64,000 bases of DNA, from positions 62,001-126,000 of the forward strand of contig JAFLTE010000002.1 in assembly GCA_022510565.1 (NCBI GenBank), given 5' to 3'. Made by a program: the position numbers and the translations under genes. The stretch is from Lachnospiraceae bacterium (GTDB lineage Bacteria; Bacillota; Clostridia; Lachnospirales; Lachnospiraceae). The notes under the pieces were generated by a model that made no database searches, was not told where the DNA came from, and saw nothing but the letters and a program-made list of their open reading frames with translations. Shown in pieces: positions 50,199-58,494 of this stretch (positions are counted from its first letter, which is position 1; the number at the start of each line of letters is the position of its first letter).

Positions 50199-50573
50199 AT
50201 GAAAGACGAATCATATGAAAGATATTGTGCTATTAGAGATAAACTAGGGTACAAAGATAGCGTTGTTGCAACAAACACTGGCATTACGAAATCTACATTC
50301 TCTGATTGGAAAGCCGGCAGATACATACCTAAAAAGGAGAAAATGGATAAGATATCGAAATTTTTAGGAATATCGACAGAATACATTACGGATGGTAAGG
50401 AAAAGCAAGGCTACTATCTTAATGAGGAAACTGCCAAACTGGCACAAGAAATGTATGAAGATGAGGATATGCGCTCTCTATTCGATATGAAGCGCAATAT
50501 GCCGCCTGAACGCTTTAAGGCGCATATGGAATTTATGAAGAATCTCTATGAGCAGGAAAAGGGTTCTATGTAA
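50199..50573 (+). CDS. XRE-family phage repressor
   Basis: A 124-residue protein. DSVVATNTGITKSTFSDWKAGRYIPKKEKMDKISKFL is a helix-turn-helix of the XRE type. The C-terminal half is acidic and helical (DMKRNMPPERFKAHMEFMKNL). AAAGG precedes the start. It belongs to the decayed prophage. The next codons encode remnants of an ImmA-like protein, so the immunity module was once a repressor-protease pair. Confidence 0.75.
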   Translation: MKDESYERYCAIRDKLGYKDSVVATNTGITKSTFSDWKAGRYIPKKEKMDKISKFLGISTEYITDGKEKQGYYLNEETAKLAQEMYEDEDMRSLFDMKRNMPPERFKAHMEFMKNLYEQEKGSM

Positions 50574-50786
50574 CTGATAGGATACCATATATATGCGCTG
50601 TCCATTTTATCGGACGTGATTTTTAGTATACTACACAAAGGTGATGATTCTTATACGGTATTCCTCAATGCTAGGTTATCGCAGGAAAGCCGAGCCAGCT
50701 CTTATTATCATGCTCTGCAACATATAAGGGATAATGATTTTGAGTGCGGGGACGTACAATCTATAGAAACAAGGGCACATGAATAG
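50574..50786 (+). pseudogene. ImmA/IrrE-like protease fragment
   Basis: After the repressor stop, the same frame reads DDSYTVFLNARLSQESRASS then YYHALQHIRDNDFECGDVQS and ends AHE. The His-x-x-x-His-like HALQHI followed by DFE is typical of the C-terminal part of ImmA/IrrE metallopeptidases. The start and N-terminal part are missing, so it is a remnant. Confidence 0.5.
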
Positions 50787-50803
50787 GTGGAGGATTAAAA
50801 AGC

Positions 50804-51526
50804 ATGGATTTATTGAACAGTATCGCAAACGGTATCAAAAAGGGCTATGAAAATGGCAAAAAGGCCGAGCAGAACAGAAAAGAACGATTGAAAGATTTAG
50901 CAATCCCTTTAGACATTACATTCGGATATCGCGAAATCGGCATACCTGCAAATTCAATCATGAAGCAGCAACCAGATGGAATCGTATACTTTAATTTTGC
51001 TTTTGGTAGACAATTTCGGTTAATAGGGTATGAATGGAATGGCACAAATTATGAACAGCACACACTTGCCGAAACAAACGGCGATATGCAGTCTACTACA
51101 GTAAAAAAGGGAAAATCAGGGAGAATGGCTGCTGGTGCTATCATTGGAACCATGCTTATGCCCGGAGTAGGTACTGCTGTGGGCGCAGCAATAGGTGCAG
51201 GCGGAAAAAGTAAAACCACGACGAAAGCTAGTAACCACACACAGACCCAACAAGTCACAAGAAATGTTGAAACGGACAGCCAAGCCATCATAAGGTTGCA
51301 GAGTACAGCAGATAACTCTATACATGCCATTACGTTTAAATGTAATTCAGATATAGATGCTAAGATTAGGTGCTTTAATATAGACTTGGAAAAGAATATT
51401 TCTGATATTTCAGAGGACATCAACAATTCTCTGAGCGGAGTAAAAGCATTGAAAGAATTGTTGGATATGGGCGCAATAACACAAGAAGAATATGATCGAA
51501 AAAAAGAACAAATATTAAAATTATAA
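50804..51526 (+). CDS. SHOCT-domain protein with glycine zipper
   Basis: A 240-residue protein. The C-terminal ~30 residues (VKALKELLDMGAITQEEYDRKKEQILKL) are a SHOCT domain, a short oligomerisation motif. Residues ~110-135 are a glycine-zipper membrane segment (GAIIGTMLMPGVGTAVGAAI). The rest is soluble. It has a good ribosome site (GGTGGAGG). Proteins like this are frequent near phage integrases; function is not known. Confidence 0.65.
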   Translation: MDLLNSIANGIKKGYENGKKAEQNRKERLKDLAIPLDITFGYREIGIPANSIMKQQPDGIVYFNFAFGRQFRLIGYEWNGTNYEQHTLAETNGDMQSTTVKKGKSGRMAAGAIIGTMLMPGVGTAVGAAIGAGGKSKTTTKASNHTQTQQVTRNVETDSQAIIRLQSTADNSIHAITFKCNSDIDAKIRCFNIDLEKNISDISEDINNSLSGVKALKELLDMGAITQEEYDRKKEQILKL

Positions 51527-51531
51527 CGAAA

Positions 51532-51558
51532 TCCGCCCCAGTGCACCAACACCGGAGC
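51532..51558 (+). promoter_or_regulatory. Conserved leader element, second copy
   Basis: TCCGCCCCAGTGCACCAACACCGGAGC, close to 20,555-20,582, upstream of an integrase gene in a different element. Confidence 0.5.
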
Positions 51559-51646
51559 ATCTACTTTGACAATATAATATACTTATCAAGGGAGCCAATG
51601 GGGCGATTACGTCAGCTGCCGGACATTTTGAAAGGAGCTGGTGCCA

Positions 51647-51733
51647 ATGGTTACATATTCGGATTTAATTCAATTTGTAATTATGCTTTGCGCAGTAGTA
51701 ACTCTTGTCATTTATTCACAACGCAAAAAGTAG
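51647..51733 (+). CDS. Holin-like type I toxin (28 aa)
   Basis: MVTYSDLIQFVIMLCAVVTL with ending YSQRKK. One hydrophobic segment and a basic tail fit the Hol_Tox/TxpA-like toxin family, with the typical start MxTY. AAAGGAG lies nine bases upstream. The stop codon is in the stem of a terminator. A predicted antisense RNA overlaps its 3' end. Too short for the ORF track. It acts at the membrane when translated, and is kept silent by the RNA. Confidence 0.65.
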   Translation: MVTYSDLIQFVIMLCAVVTLVIYSQRKK

Positions 51734-51824
51734 CGCCCTCGACTTGGTAGGTTAAGGCGCTACTCTTTTGTAATGCTTTACTTTGCCGTCGGCTAGGTGT
51801 ACTCTAGCCATTGGTTCTCTTGTT
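51727..51824 (-). ncRNA. Antisense antitoxin RNA candidate
   Basis: Minus-strand promoter TTGCAA (51858-51853), 16-bp spacer, TATAAT (51836-51831). The transcript includes a small hairpin (GGCTAG/CTAGCC) and ends at AGTAGCGCC/GGCGCTACT with TTTTT. It overlaps the last bases of the toxin mRNA, as for txpA/RatA. Prediction only. Confidence 0.5.
51729..51769. terminator. Shared bidirectional terminator of the toxin-antitoxin unit
   Basis: AGTAGCGCC/GGCGCTACT, 9-bp stem with CTTTT on the plus strand and TTTTT on the minus strand. Confidence 0.65.
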
Positions 51825-51983
51825 AAGTATATTATATCTTAAATATGCAGTTTTGCAATAGAAATTATCGATTTTTACTTTCTAAACATCGGTTTTTACC
51901 TTTGAAACCCCATAATTTGAGGATAAATATACAGAGTTACTCGTGTATTTTTATGCCCTGCGGCCGGCAAGGAGGAAGATACC

Positions 51984-52578
51984 ATGGCAAAAACAAAGAA
52001 ACTACCGAGCGGCTCATTCCGCTGAAGTCCTACTAACATATTTCAGTAGTAAAGATAAGGATATGGAACTTGCCGTCTATCTTGCTGCCTTTGGAACGTT
52101 ACGGTGTTCGGAAATATGCGCATTGACTGCTGACGATGTGAAGGGAAATGTAATCTCCATAAACAAGGCCATGGTCAATAAAGGGAAAAGCGAATGGGTT
52201 GTCAAAACCACCAAAACGATATCAAGTACAAGATTTATAGAGATGCCTGCGTTTGTTATAGAGAAACTGCCAACTTGCGGACGAATAGTAACCATCAGTC
52301 CCGACCAAATCACAAGCCGCTTTGAACGTGCGTTTCTAAAGCTGAATATCCCAGGTTTCCGATTTCATGACCTACGGCATTATGCAGCAAGTATCATGCA
52401 CGCAATCGGTGTGCCGGATCAGTATATCATGCAGCGCGGCGGGTGGGGATCCGACAGAACCCTTAAGGCTATATACAGAGGGACGATTGCAGAGTATACG
52501 CAGAAATATACGGACATGACTTTATCCCATTTTGACAGTATGCAACACGAAATGCAACACGAAATCAAAAACCCCTAG
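51984..52578 (+). pseudogene. Tyrosine integrase with internal deletion
   Basis: The 5' end, ATG 51984 with GGAGG, encodes MAKTKKLPSGSFR, a typical start of Tn916/phage integrases, then a stop. A different frame from about 52,025 encodes the C-terminal catalytic part: LRCSEICALTADDV (Arg of box I), FRFHDLRHYAASIMHA (box II HxxR), GGWGSDRTLKAIYRG with a Tyr. About 150 residues in the middle are missing, so the gene is dead. It borders tRNA-Thr, its likely att site. Confidence 0.75.
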
Positions 52579-52593
52579 ATTTTTCTAGGGGTT
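52570..52593 (+). terminator. Terminator at integrase end
   Basis: ACCCCTAG/CTAGGGGT, 8-bp stem. It overlaps the stop codon and lies between the integrase and tRNA-Thr. Confidence 0.6.
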
Positions 52594-52598
52594 TAATA

Positions 52599-52671
52599 AG
52601 CTGCTGACGGGAATCGGACCCGTGACCTCCGCACTACCAATGCGACGCTCTACCGACTGAGCCACAGCAGC
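52599..52671 (-). tRNA. tRNA-Thr (GGT anticodon)
   Basis: Cloverleaf on the minus strand: acceptor GCTGCTG/CAGCAGC, D-arm GGCTCAGTCGGTAGAGC, anticodon loop TTGGTAG with GGT, T-arm GGTCCGATTCC. CCA is not encoded. The 3' end faces the decayed prophage. Confidence 0.9.
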
Positions 52672-52733
52672 ATTATGATGATAGGACTTATCCAACCACC
52701 GATGTGTAGTATAGCATAGGCATTTTAGCTTTG

Positions 52734-53360
52734 TCAAGTGTGCTGTCTGCTCAATCGCTTCTTAAGTTTTGTCTTAATTCTGTGCAGGGCATTGTCCGTC
52801 GATTTATCGTCCCTGCCCAACACTTTGGCAATCTGCTGATATCCCATGCCGGTCAGATACAAGTCGAGTACTTGTTTTTCAAAATTGCTCAGTTCCTGCT
52901 CAATCGCTTTCTCCAGCCAGACCACGTTCTCCCTGTCGATCACGACCTCCTCGGGACTTTGACTCTCACGTGCCGCCAACACGTTAACCAGCTCCTCCTG
53001 CTCCCCTTCATAATTGGTGCTCACACTGCCGTACAGCGATATGTAAGTATTGAGCGGAATATGCTTCTGTCTTCTGGATGCCTGCACCGCGGTATACATC
53101 TGCCTGGACACACACAGATCGGCAAAGGTCAGAAAACTGGCATCCCTGCCGCTGTCATAATCCCGCAGCGCTTTAAACAGACCAATCATCCCCTCCTGGA
53201 TTAAATCATCATTGTCCGCACCCAGTATATACATAGATTTGGCCTTGCTGCGCACCAGATTCTTATATTTGTTCATCAAATACTCCGTGATGCCGCTCTC
53301 ACCGTCCCTAAGCCGGACAATCAGCTCTTCATCACTGTACTGTCTGTAATCCTTGTCCAT
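52734..53360 (-). CDS. sigH: Sporulation sigma factor SigH
   Basis: A 208-residue sigma-70 factor. Start MDKDYRQYSDEELI at 53360 follows GAGGATGAAG. Region 2: DDLIQEGMIGLFKALRDYD. Region 4: FEKQVLDLYLTGMGYQQIAKVL, then KSTDNALHRIKTKLKKRL. It controls early sporulation and stationary-phase genes in Clostridia. It overlaps the upstream SGNH gene by 29 bases, which suggests co-transcription with it. Confidence 0.9.
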   Translation of the reverse strand: MDKDYRQYSDEELIVRLRDGESGITEYLMNKYKNLVRSKAKSMYILGADNDDLIQEGMIGLFKALRDYDSGRDASFLTFADLCVSRQMYTAVQASRRQKHIPLNTYISLYGSVSTNYEGEQEELVNVLAARESQSPEEVVIDRENVVWLEKAIEQELSNFEKQVLDLYLTGMGYQQIAKVLGRDDKSTDNALHRIKTKLKKRLSRQHT

Positions 53361-54711
53361 CTTCATCCTCATAATATCGTATCAATTCCGCCGCAAAGTG
53401 CTCCGCCATAATACGGTAGCCCTCTTTGTTCGCATGCACACCATCCGGCACATAGTCTTCCACAATGTCAACGTCGTGCGAGTCTAAAATATTGGAATTG
53501 TATAAATCAATGACTCCGTAATCATACTCTTGCGACAACGTCAGAATGACATCCACGAACCGCTGCTGCGGCAGAAGATAATCACGCTCTCTCATCAGAT
53601 AGTCATGCAGGATATTAGGCAGCGGCGTTGCAAAAAAGATATCCGCATCCGGATAGTTCTCGCGCAGCCCACGCATCAGCTCATCCAAGTCTCCGCAAAA
53701 GGTACGATAAGCACGCTCATCCAGACTACCGAATTCTTTATCCGAAACACAGAACCCGTCATTGGTGCCGCCCATTACAATAATGATATCCACATCTTCG
53801 GGTATATCCCGATAACGCTCCACATAGGCATCCGACCAATATCTGCCGATAGAAGAACCACCAATTCCCAGATTGTAGACTTCCTCTGCCCCAAGCAAAT
53901 CTTTAAGTATTGCAGGATATGCGTATTGCTGATAACCTTCTTCCTTTTCCAGATTAGCTGCCGCCGTGATACTGTCGCCCAGACAGGCAATCTTTAATCC
54001 GGAAAAATCAGTCGTGCTGTCGGCAATTATCTCGCGATCCGCCTGATTCACCTCGATTGTCTCCTCTAAGGACGTGCGGAGCAGACGACGCTTAGCCAAT
54101 GTCATGTAATCGGGTCCATACACGAAATCATTGCCCGATACTGTAGTATTCCCCGACAAAGAGACATTGTCTGACACAAGACTGTTGCCTGACAGAGAAG
54201 CATTGTCTGACACGAGGCCATTGCCTGACAGAGAAGCATTCCCCGAAACAAGTCCGTTGCCCGAAACAAAAGCATTCCCCGACACTAATGCATTGTCCGA
54301 TACATAGGCATTCCCTGATACGAAAACATCACCCGGCGTTGCTGCATTCTCCGACACAGATACATTATCCGATACGGTGAAATCATCCGATGCAGATGCA
54401 CTCTCTGCCTCGGCGAAATCATCCGGCATCGTATCGTAGCCCGCCGACTCCTCATTCTGAATCTGTGCAATAAATCTTTCCAGCTCCTCCCTGTTTTCCG
54501 CAAGCTGTTGAATCTCCGTCTGCATCTCCTGCACACGATTCTGGGCTTCCTGATTTCTGGCAAGCACCTGCGCCAGTTCTGCCTCTTCCTGTTCTTCGGC
54601 AAACAACTTGTCCTCTTCATAAATCTGATATGCCCTAAACCCCACCGTTGCCGCCAAAACAGCCGTCAATATAAAAATTAAAACGATTAAAATTTCATTT
54701 ACCTTTTTCAT
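53332..54711 (-). CDS. SGNH hydrolase with VSGN repeats
   Basis: A 459-residue protein. An N-terminal membrane anchor (EILIVLIFILTAVLAATV) is followed by a coiled coil (Glu/Gln-rich). Next come about 15 short repeats of the form xVSGNx / xVSDNx (~125-205). The C-terminal SGNH esterase domain has GDSITAAAN (block I), GGTNDGF (block III) and DGVHANKEGY (block V). It probably acts outside the cell on a cell-wall or glycan ester. The repeat array may be a spacer. The substrate is unknown. Confidence 0.75.
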   Translation of the reverse strand: MKKVNEILIVLIFILTAVLAATVGFRAYQIYEEDKLFAEEQEEAELAQVLARNQEAQNRVQEMQTEIQQLAENREELERFIAQIQNEESAGYDTMPDDFAEAESASASDDFTVSDNVSVSENAATPGDVFVSGNAYVSDNALVSGNAFVSGNGLVSGNASLSGNGLVSDNASLSGNSLVSDNVSLSGNTTVSGNDFVYGPDYMTLAKRRLLRTSLEETIEVNQADREIIADSTTDFSGLKIACLGDSITAAANLEKEEGYQQYAYPAILKDLLGAEEVYNLGIGGSSIGRYWSDAYVERYRDIPEDVDIIIVMGGTNDGFCVSDKEFGSLDERAYRTFCGDLDELMRGLRENYPDADIFFATPLPNILHDYLMRERDYLLPQQRFVDVILTLSQEYDYGVIDLYNSNILDSHDVDIVEDYVPDGVHANKEGYRIMAEHFAAELIRYYEDEDGQGLQTVQ

Positions 54712-54755
54712 AGTTATATTAGCTTATTAAACAACTTAAAACCACTTTTCTGCAG

Positions 54756-55499
54756 CTACTGTATACTGCGTTGTCTGACAATCTCATAGGCAAGCACTCC
54801 CGCTGCCACGGAAGCATTGAGCGAGTCTATGTCGCCATGCATCGGAATTGCCGCTGTAAAGTCACATTTCTCTTTCACAAGTCGTCCCACTCCGCTTCCC
54901 TCATTGCCAATCACCAGCCCGATGGGACCTTTTAAGTCCAAATCATACATCCGCGTACCGCCCATGTCCGCGCACACAAACCACAATCCTTCTTTTTTCA
55001 GTTCTTCAATGGTCTGTCCCAAATTCGTCACTTTAGCTACAGGCGTATAGTTGAGTGCACCCGCGGAAGCCTTCGCCACTGTCGCCGTCAGCCCCACCGC
55101 CCGATTTTTCGGAATGATGACACCATGAGCACCTGCCAGATTTGCAGTACGGATAATTGCGCCCAAATTGTGCGGGTCTTCGATATTGTCCAGCAGAAAG
55201 ACAAAGGGTGGCTCTCCCTTCTCTCTTGCCTTCCCCAGAATATCCTCCACCTCAGCGTATGCATAAGCCGCCGCATACGCGATAACACCCTGGTGTTTTC
55301 CGGTCTCGGACATCTGGTCCAGACGCTCTTTCGTCACATACTTAATCAGACTGCCGTGTTTTGCCGCTTCTCTCTTGATGGTAGTGATCGGACCGTCCTG
55401 ACAGCCATCCAGCACAAACAGCTTGTCTATCGTTTTCCCTGCACGAAACGCTTCAATCACGGCATTTCTGCCCTCTATCGTAAATTCGTTGTGTTCCAT
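54756..55499 (-). CDS. rlmB: 23S rRNA (guanosine-2'-O-)-methyltransferase RlmB
   Basis: A 247-residue SPOUT methyltransferase. LLDNIEDPHNLGAIIRTA (motif 1), LVIGNEGSGVGRLVKE (motif 2) and IPMHGDIDSLNASVAAGVLA (motif 3) are complete. N-terminal substrate-binding domain at residues 1-75 (GRNAVIEAFRAGK). It modifies G2251-type position of the large rRNA. It is in the conserved order rlmB-mrnC-cysS-cysE. Confidence 0.9.
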   Translation of the reverse strand: MEHNEFTIEGRNAVIEAFRAGKTIDKLFVLDGCQDGPITTIKREAAKHGSLIKYVTKERLDQMSETGKHQGVIAYAAAYAYAEVEDILGKAREKGEPPFVFLLDNIEDPHNLGAIIRTANLAGAHGVIIPKNRAVGLTATVAKASAGALNYTPVAKVTNLGQTIEELKKEGLWFVCADMGGTRMYDLDLKGPIGLVIGNEGSGVGRLVKEKCDFTAAIPMHGDIDSLNASVAAGVLAYEIVRQRSIQ

Positions 55500-55515
55500 A
55501 TGTTATTCCTCGTAC

Positions 55516-55956
55516 TTATATCTTCATGTCAATTTTCTCAATCGCCTCATGAATCAGGCATAAGAGTCTTTCCTGCTGTCCGGTCAGATACAGATATCCG
55601 CACAGCGCCTCCAGTCCCGTCGCCTTGCGGTATTCAATAATCGAAGCATTCTTTGCGGAAGTATAGGATTTGGCATTGCGTCCCCGATGGTATACCGCCA
55701 TCTCTTCCTCTGTCAGTTCGCTCTCCAACGCTTCAATCATCTTCGCTTGGACGCGGGCATTCACATAACGCACAGTCTTCTTATGAAGATTGTTGGCGGA
55801 CTGATTCGCCCGCTCCACTACCACGGTGCGAATCACCAGGTCATAGATTGCATCCCCGATATAGGCAAGCGTAAGCGGAGAATAGGTTCTTATATCTGTC
55901 TCTTTGCAGTCAAATTCTTTCTTGACTGCATCCAGAATCGTTATGCTCTCTTCCAT
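55516..55956 (-). CDS. mrnC: Mini-ribonuclease 3
   Basis: A 146-residue RNase III-like domain with no double-stranded-RNA-binding domain. LAYIGDAIYDLVIRT is the signature with catalytic acid pairs; RRGRNAKSYTSAKN-like HRGRNAKSYTSAKNASI also fits. It matures 23S rRNA. It starts 16 bases inside cysS, which is the usual Firmicutes pairing. Confidence 0.9.
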   Translation of the reverse strand: MEESITILDAVKKEFDCKETDIRTYSPLTLAYIGDAIYDLVIRTVVVERANQSANNLHKKTVRYVNARVQAKMIEALESELTEEEMAVYHRGRNAKSYTSAKNASIIEYRKATGLEALCGYLYLTGQQERLLCLIHEAIEKIDMKI

Positions 55957-57350
55957 TTAACGCCCTCTCGTGTATCCTCCAGAACAATGCCCTGAGCCGC
56001 CAGCATATCCCTGATTTCATCCGCTCTCGCAAAGTTCTTTGCCTTCCTCGCATCCTGCCTCTCCTGAATGAGCGCTTCGATGTCCGCATCCAGAATCTCC
56101 TCTTTCTTATCCACAATCAGACCGCAGATATCGGACAGCATAACAATCTCATCCTTGAGCGCCTGGACAAACGCCTTGCCGGATTGCTCGGAAACATTGG
56201 TATTCGTAAACTTTACCAATTCAAAAATGGCAGAAATCGCATCGGCAGTATTAATATCGTCATCCATCGCCTCATCAAACTTGACAGTATACTTCTCAGC
56301 TTCTTTGATAAGCCCTTTCTCTTCTTCCGTCATCTCAGCGTCCGCCGCACTCTCCAGCAGAAAATTCAGATTTCCCACACAGCTTACAATACGCTCTAAT
56401 CCGTTCTTAGCTGCTTCCATCAGCTCAGCACTGAAGTTCAGCGGACTTCTGTAATGAGCGGAAAGCATAAAGAAACGGAGTACCTGTAAATCGTACTTCT
56501 CACTGATGTCCCTGACGGTGAAGAAATTTCCGGCAGATTTGGACATTTTCTTATTATCAATATTTAAGAAGGCATTGTGCATCCAATATTTCGCGAACTC
56601 TTTGTCATTGGCCGCTTCGGACTGAGCAATCTCATTCTCGTGGTGAGGGAAAATCAAATCTTCTCCGCCCGCATGAATGTCAATCTCCTCTCCCAAGTAT
56701 TTTCTGCTCATAACGGAGCACTCGATATGCCAGCCCGGACGTCCCTGACACCACGGAGACTCCCAGTAAGGCTCCCCTTCTTTCTTCGGCTTCCACAACA
56801 CGAAATCAAGCGGATCCTGTTTCTGGTCCTCTCCGGACACGAGAAGGGAACGTTCGCCACTTCTCAAATCATCCAGATTCTTATGAGAAAGCTTACCGTA
56901 ATCTTTAAAGCTTCTTGTCTTAAAATACACCGTACCGTCCTGCGCCACATAGGCATGACCTTTGTCAATCAGCGTCTGAATCATCTCGATCATGCCGTCA
57001 ATCTCCTCAGTTGCCTTAGGATGAACTGTTGCAGTTTTGACATTAAGCCCTTCCATATCCTTTTTGCACTCCGCAATATAGCGTTCGGAGATGACGGAAG
57101 GCTCTACGCCCTCCTCATTCGCCTTCTTAATGATTTTATCATCCACGTCCGTAAAATTGGAGACATAATTTACCGCATAACCCTTATGTTCCATATAGCG
57201 TCTGGCAGTGTCAAACACAATCATCGGCCTTGCGTTGCCGATATGAATCAGATTGTACACGGTGGGTCCGCATACATACATGTTGACCTCACCTTCCTTA
57301 AGCGGTACGAACTCTTCCTTTTTTCTGGATAACGTATTAAAAATTTTCAT
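55941..57350 (-). CDS. cysS: Cysteinyl-tRNA synthetase
   Basis: A 469-residue class I synthetase. Start MKIFNTLSRKKEEF at 57350 with GGAG upstream. CGPTVYNLIHIGNARP contains the first zinc Cys and HIGH; CSVMSRKYLG and GGEDLIFPHHENE supply the rest of the zinc site; KKMSKSAGN is the KMSKS loop. C-terminal anticodon-binding region is normal length. Under control of the T-box ahead of cysE. Confidence 0.95.
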   Translation of the reverse strand: MKIFNTLSRKKEEFVPLKEGEVNMYVCGPTVYNLIHIGNARPMIVFDTARRYMEHKGYAVNYVSNFTDVDDKIIKKANEEGVEPSVISERYIAECKKDMEGLNVKTATVHPKATEEIDGMIEMIQTLIDKGHAYVAQDGTVYFKTRSFKDYGKLSHKNLDDLRSGERSLLVSGEDQKQDPLDFVLWKPKKEGEPYWESPWCQGRPGWHIECSVMSRKYLGEEIDIHAGGEDLIFPHHENEIAQSEAANDKEFAKYWMHNAFLNIDNKKMSKSAGNFFTVRDISEKYDLQVLRFFMLSAHYRSPLNFSAELMEAAKNGLERIVSCVGNLNFLLESAADAEMTEEEKGLIKEAEKYTVKFDEAMDDDINTADAISAIFELVKFTNTNVSEQSGKAFVQALKDEIVMLSDICGLIVDKKEEILDADIEALIQERQDARKAKNFARADEIRDMLAAQGIVLEDTREGVKWKRA

Positions 57351-57407
57351 AATTTTCTCCATTCCGATGTATTTTGTACGACAATAATGTATCTTGTCAC
57401 TTCCCTG

Positions 57408-58079
57408 TTATTCTTTACCTGCTTTGAGCAGTCTTAGCTCTTGCTCCAAATCTAACAACCGATTGGTCAATTCTGAGTTGGCATGCTGCAGACCGGCGAT
57501 ATCCTCCCGCACGGGATCCGGCAGATTGACCTGATCCAATTCTTCCTGCGGCAGCACCTGATTATTGCGCTTCACCACCCTGCCCGGTACGCCCACCACG
57601 GTGGAATTGGGCGGAACTTCTTCCAACACTACACTGCCCGCTCCGATTTTGCTGTTATCACCTATTGTAAACGAGCCCAGCACTTTCGCGCCCGTACTGA
57701 TCATCACATTATTTCCGATAGTTGGGTGCCTCTTGCCCTGCTCCTTGCCGGTTCCGCCAAGCGTCACTCCCTGATACAATGTTACGTTGTCACCGATAAC
57801 CGTGGTCTCTCCTATAATTACGCCGTTGCCATGGTCGATAAAGAACCCCTTGCCTATCTGCGCTCCGGGATGAATCTCTATACCGGTTTTGCGCACTGCT
57901 CTCTGGGAAATCCATCTGGCAAGAAAATAGTGTTTCTTAAGGTACATCTTATGTGCCAGTCTGTAGTAAAGCATCACCTTAAAGCTGGGGTACAGAAAGA
58001 CTTCCATGTTAGAGTGAATTGCCGGGTCGCGCTCACGAATCAGCTTGATTTCTTCTTTAATGGTTTTGATAAAACTCAT
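57408..58079 (-). CDS. cysE: Serine O-acetyltransferase (CysE/EpsC type)
   Basis: A 223-residue enzyme of cysteine synthesis. The N-terminal helical part and the C-terminal left-handed beta-helix (hexapeptide repeats) include EIHPGAQIGKGFFIDHGNG and GVTLGGTGKEQGKRHPTIG. The catalytic DH pair is in FIDHG. Cysteine feedback inhibition is likely. The first structural gene after the T-box. Length matches the short Firmicutes type. Confidence 0.95.
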   Translation of the reverse strand: MSFIKTIKEEIKLIRERDPAIHSNMEVFLYPSFKVMLYYRLAHKMYLKKHYFLARWISQRAVRKTGIEIHPGAQIGKGFFIDHGNGVIIGETTVIGDNVTLYQGVTLGGTGKEQGKRHPTIGNNVMISTGAKVLGSFTIGDNSKIGAGSVVLEEVPPNSTVVGVPGRVVKRNNQVLPQEELDQVNLPDPVREDIAGLQHANSELTNRLLDLEQELRLLKAGKE

Positions 58080-58160
58080 GCTACATTCCTTCTTTAACTA
58101 TTTAAACTCCCAAGAAAAACAAATGCCGCTTCGCGTCGCTTGTTTTCTTTTGCGCCTAAT

Positions 58161-58400
58161 AAATAAATAACCGCGGTATTCTCACTACTCCCTTCAGGAA
58201 ATAGAGACGAAATAATCCGCGGTTCCACTCTACTTAAAGGATACTCCCATAAACATATCCTTTCACTCTAAGACCTATAACGGGGTCAACCGGGCATATG
58301 CCTGACTCCGGGGCGCACTTCCCATTCTCTCCACGAGAACCGCTTACAGCCGACGGCGGTTCCTCTCTGTCGCTTCTAAAAAAGGTACTCTTCCCTTTCA
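58161..58400 (-). promoter_or_regulatory. T-box leader, probable Cys specificity
   Basis: AGAGTGGAACCGCGG is the T-box core. Upstream, GGGAAGTGCGCC contains a TGC codon at a likely specifier position, so uncharged tRNA-Cys is the probable ligand. A terminator (ACCGCGG...CCGCGGT then TATTTATTTATT) lies before cysE. Uncharged tRNA-Cys would permit expression of cysE-cysS and following genes. Confidence 0.85.
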
Positions 58401-58494
58401 TTGTCAGTTATCTATATCCTTTTATGCTATTAGAATATGCAAAAAAGGTGATTTTGTCAATCAAATTTTATATGACGATTACGGTACTTATCTA

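Noticed and set aside
51541-51750. 69-aa plus-strand ORF
   Set aside because: Out of frame with the 28-aa toxin, which has the better ribosome site and membrane profile.
52599-52671. tRNA-Thr 3' end as att site of the inovirus
   Set aside because: No second copy of the tRNA end at the left side; the tRNA is next to the dead tyrosine integrase instead.
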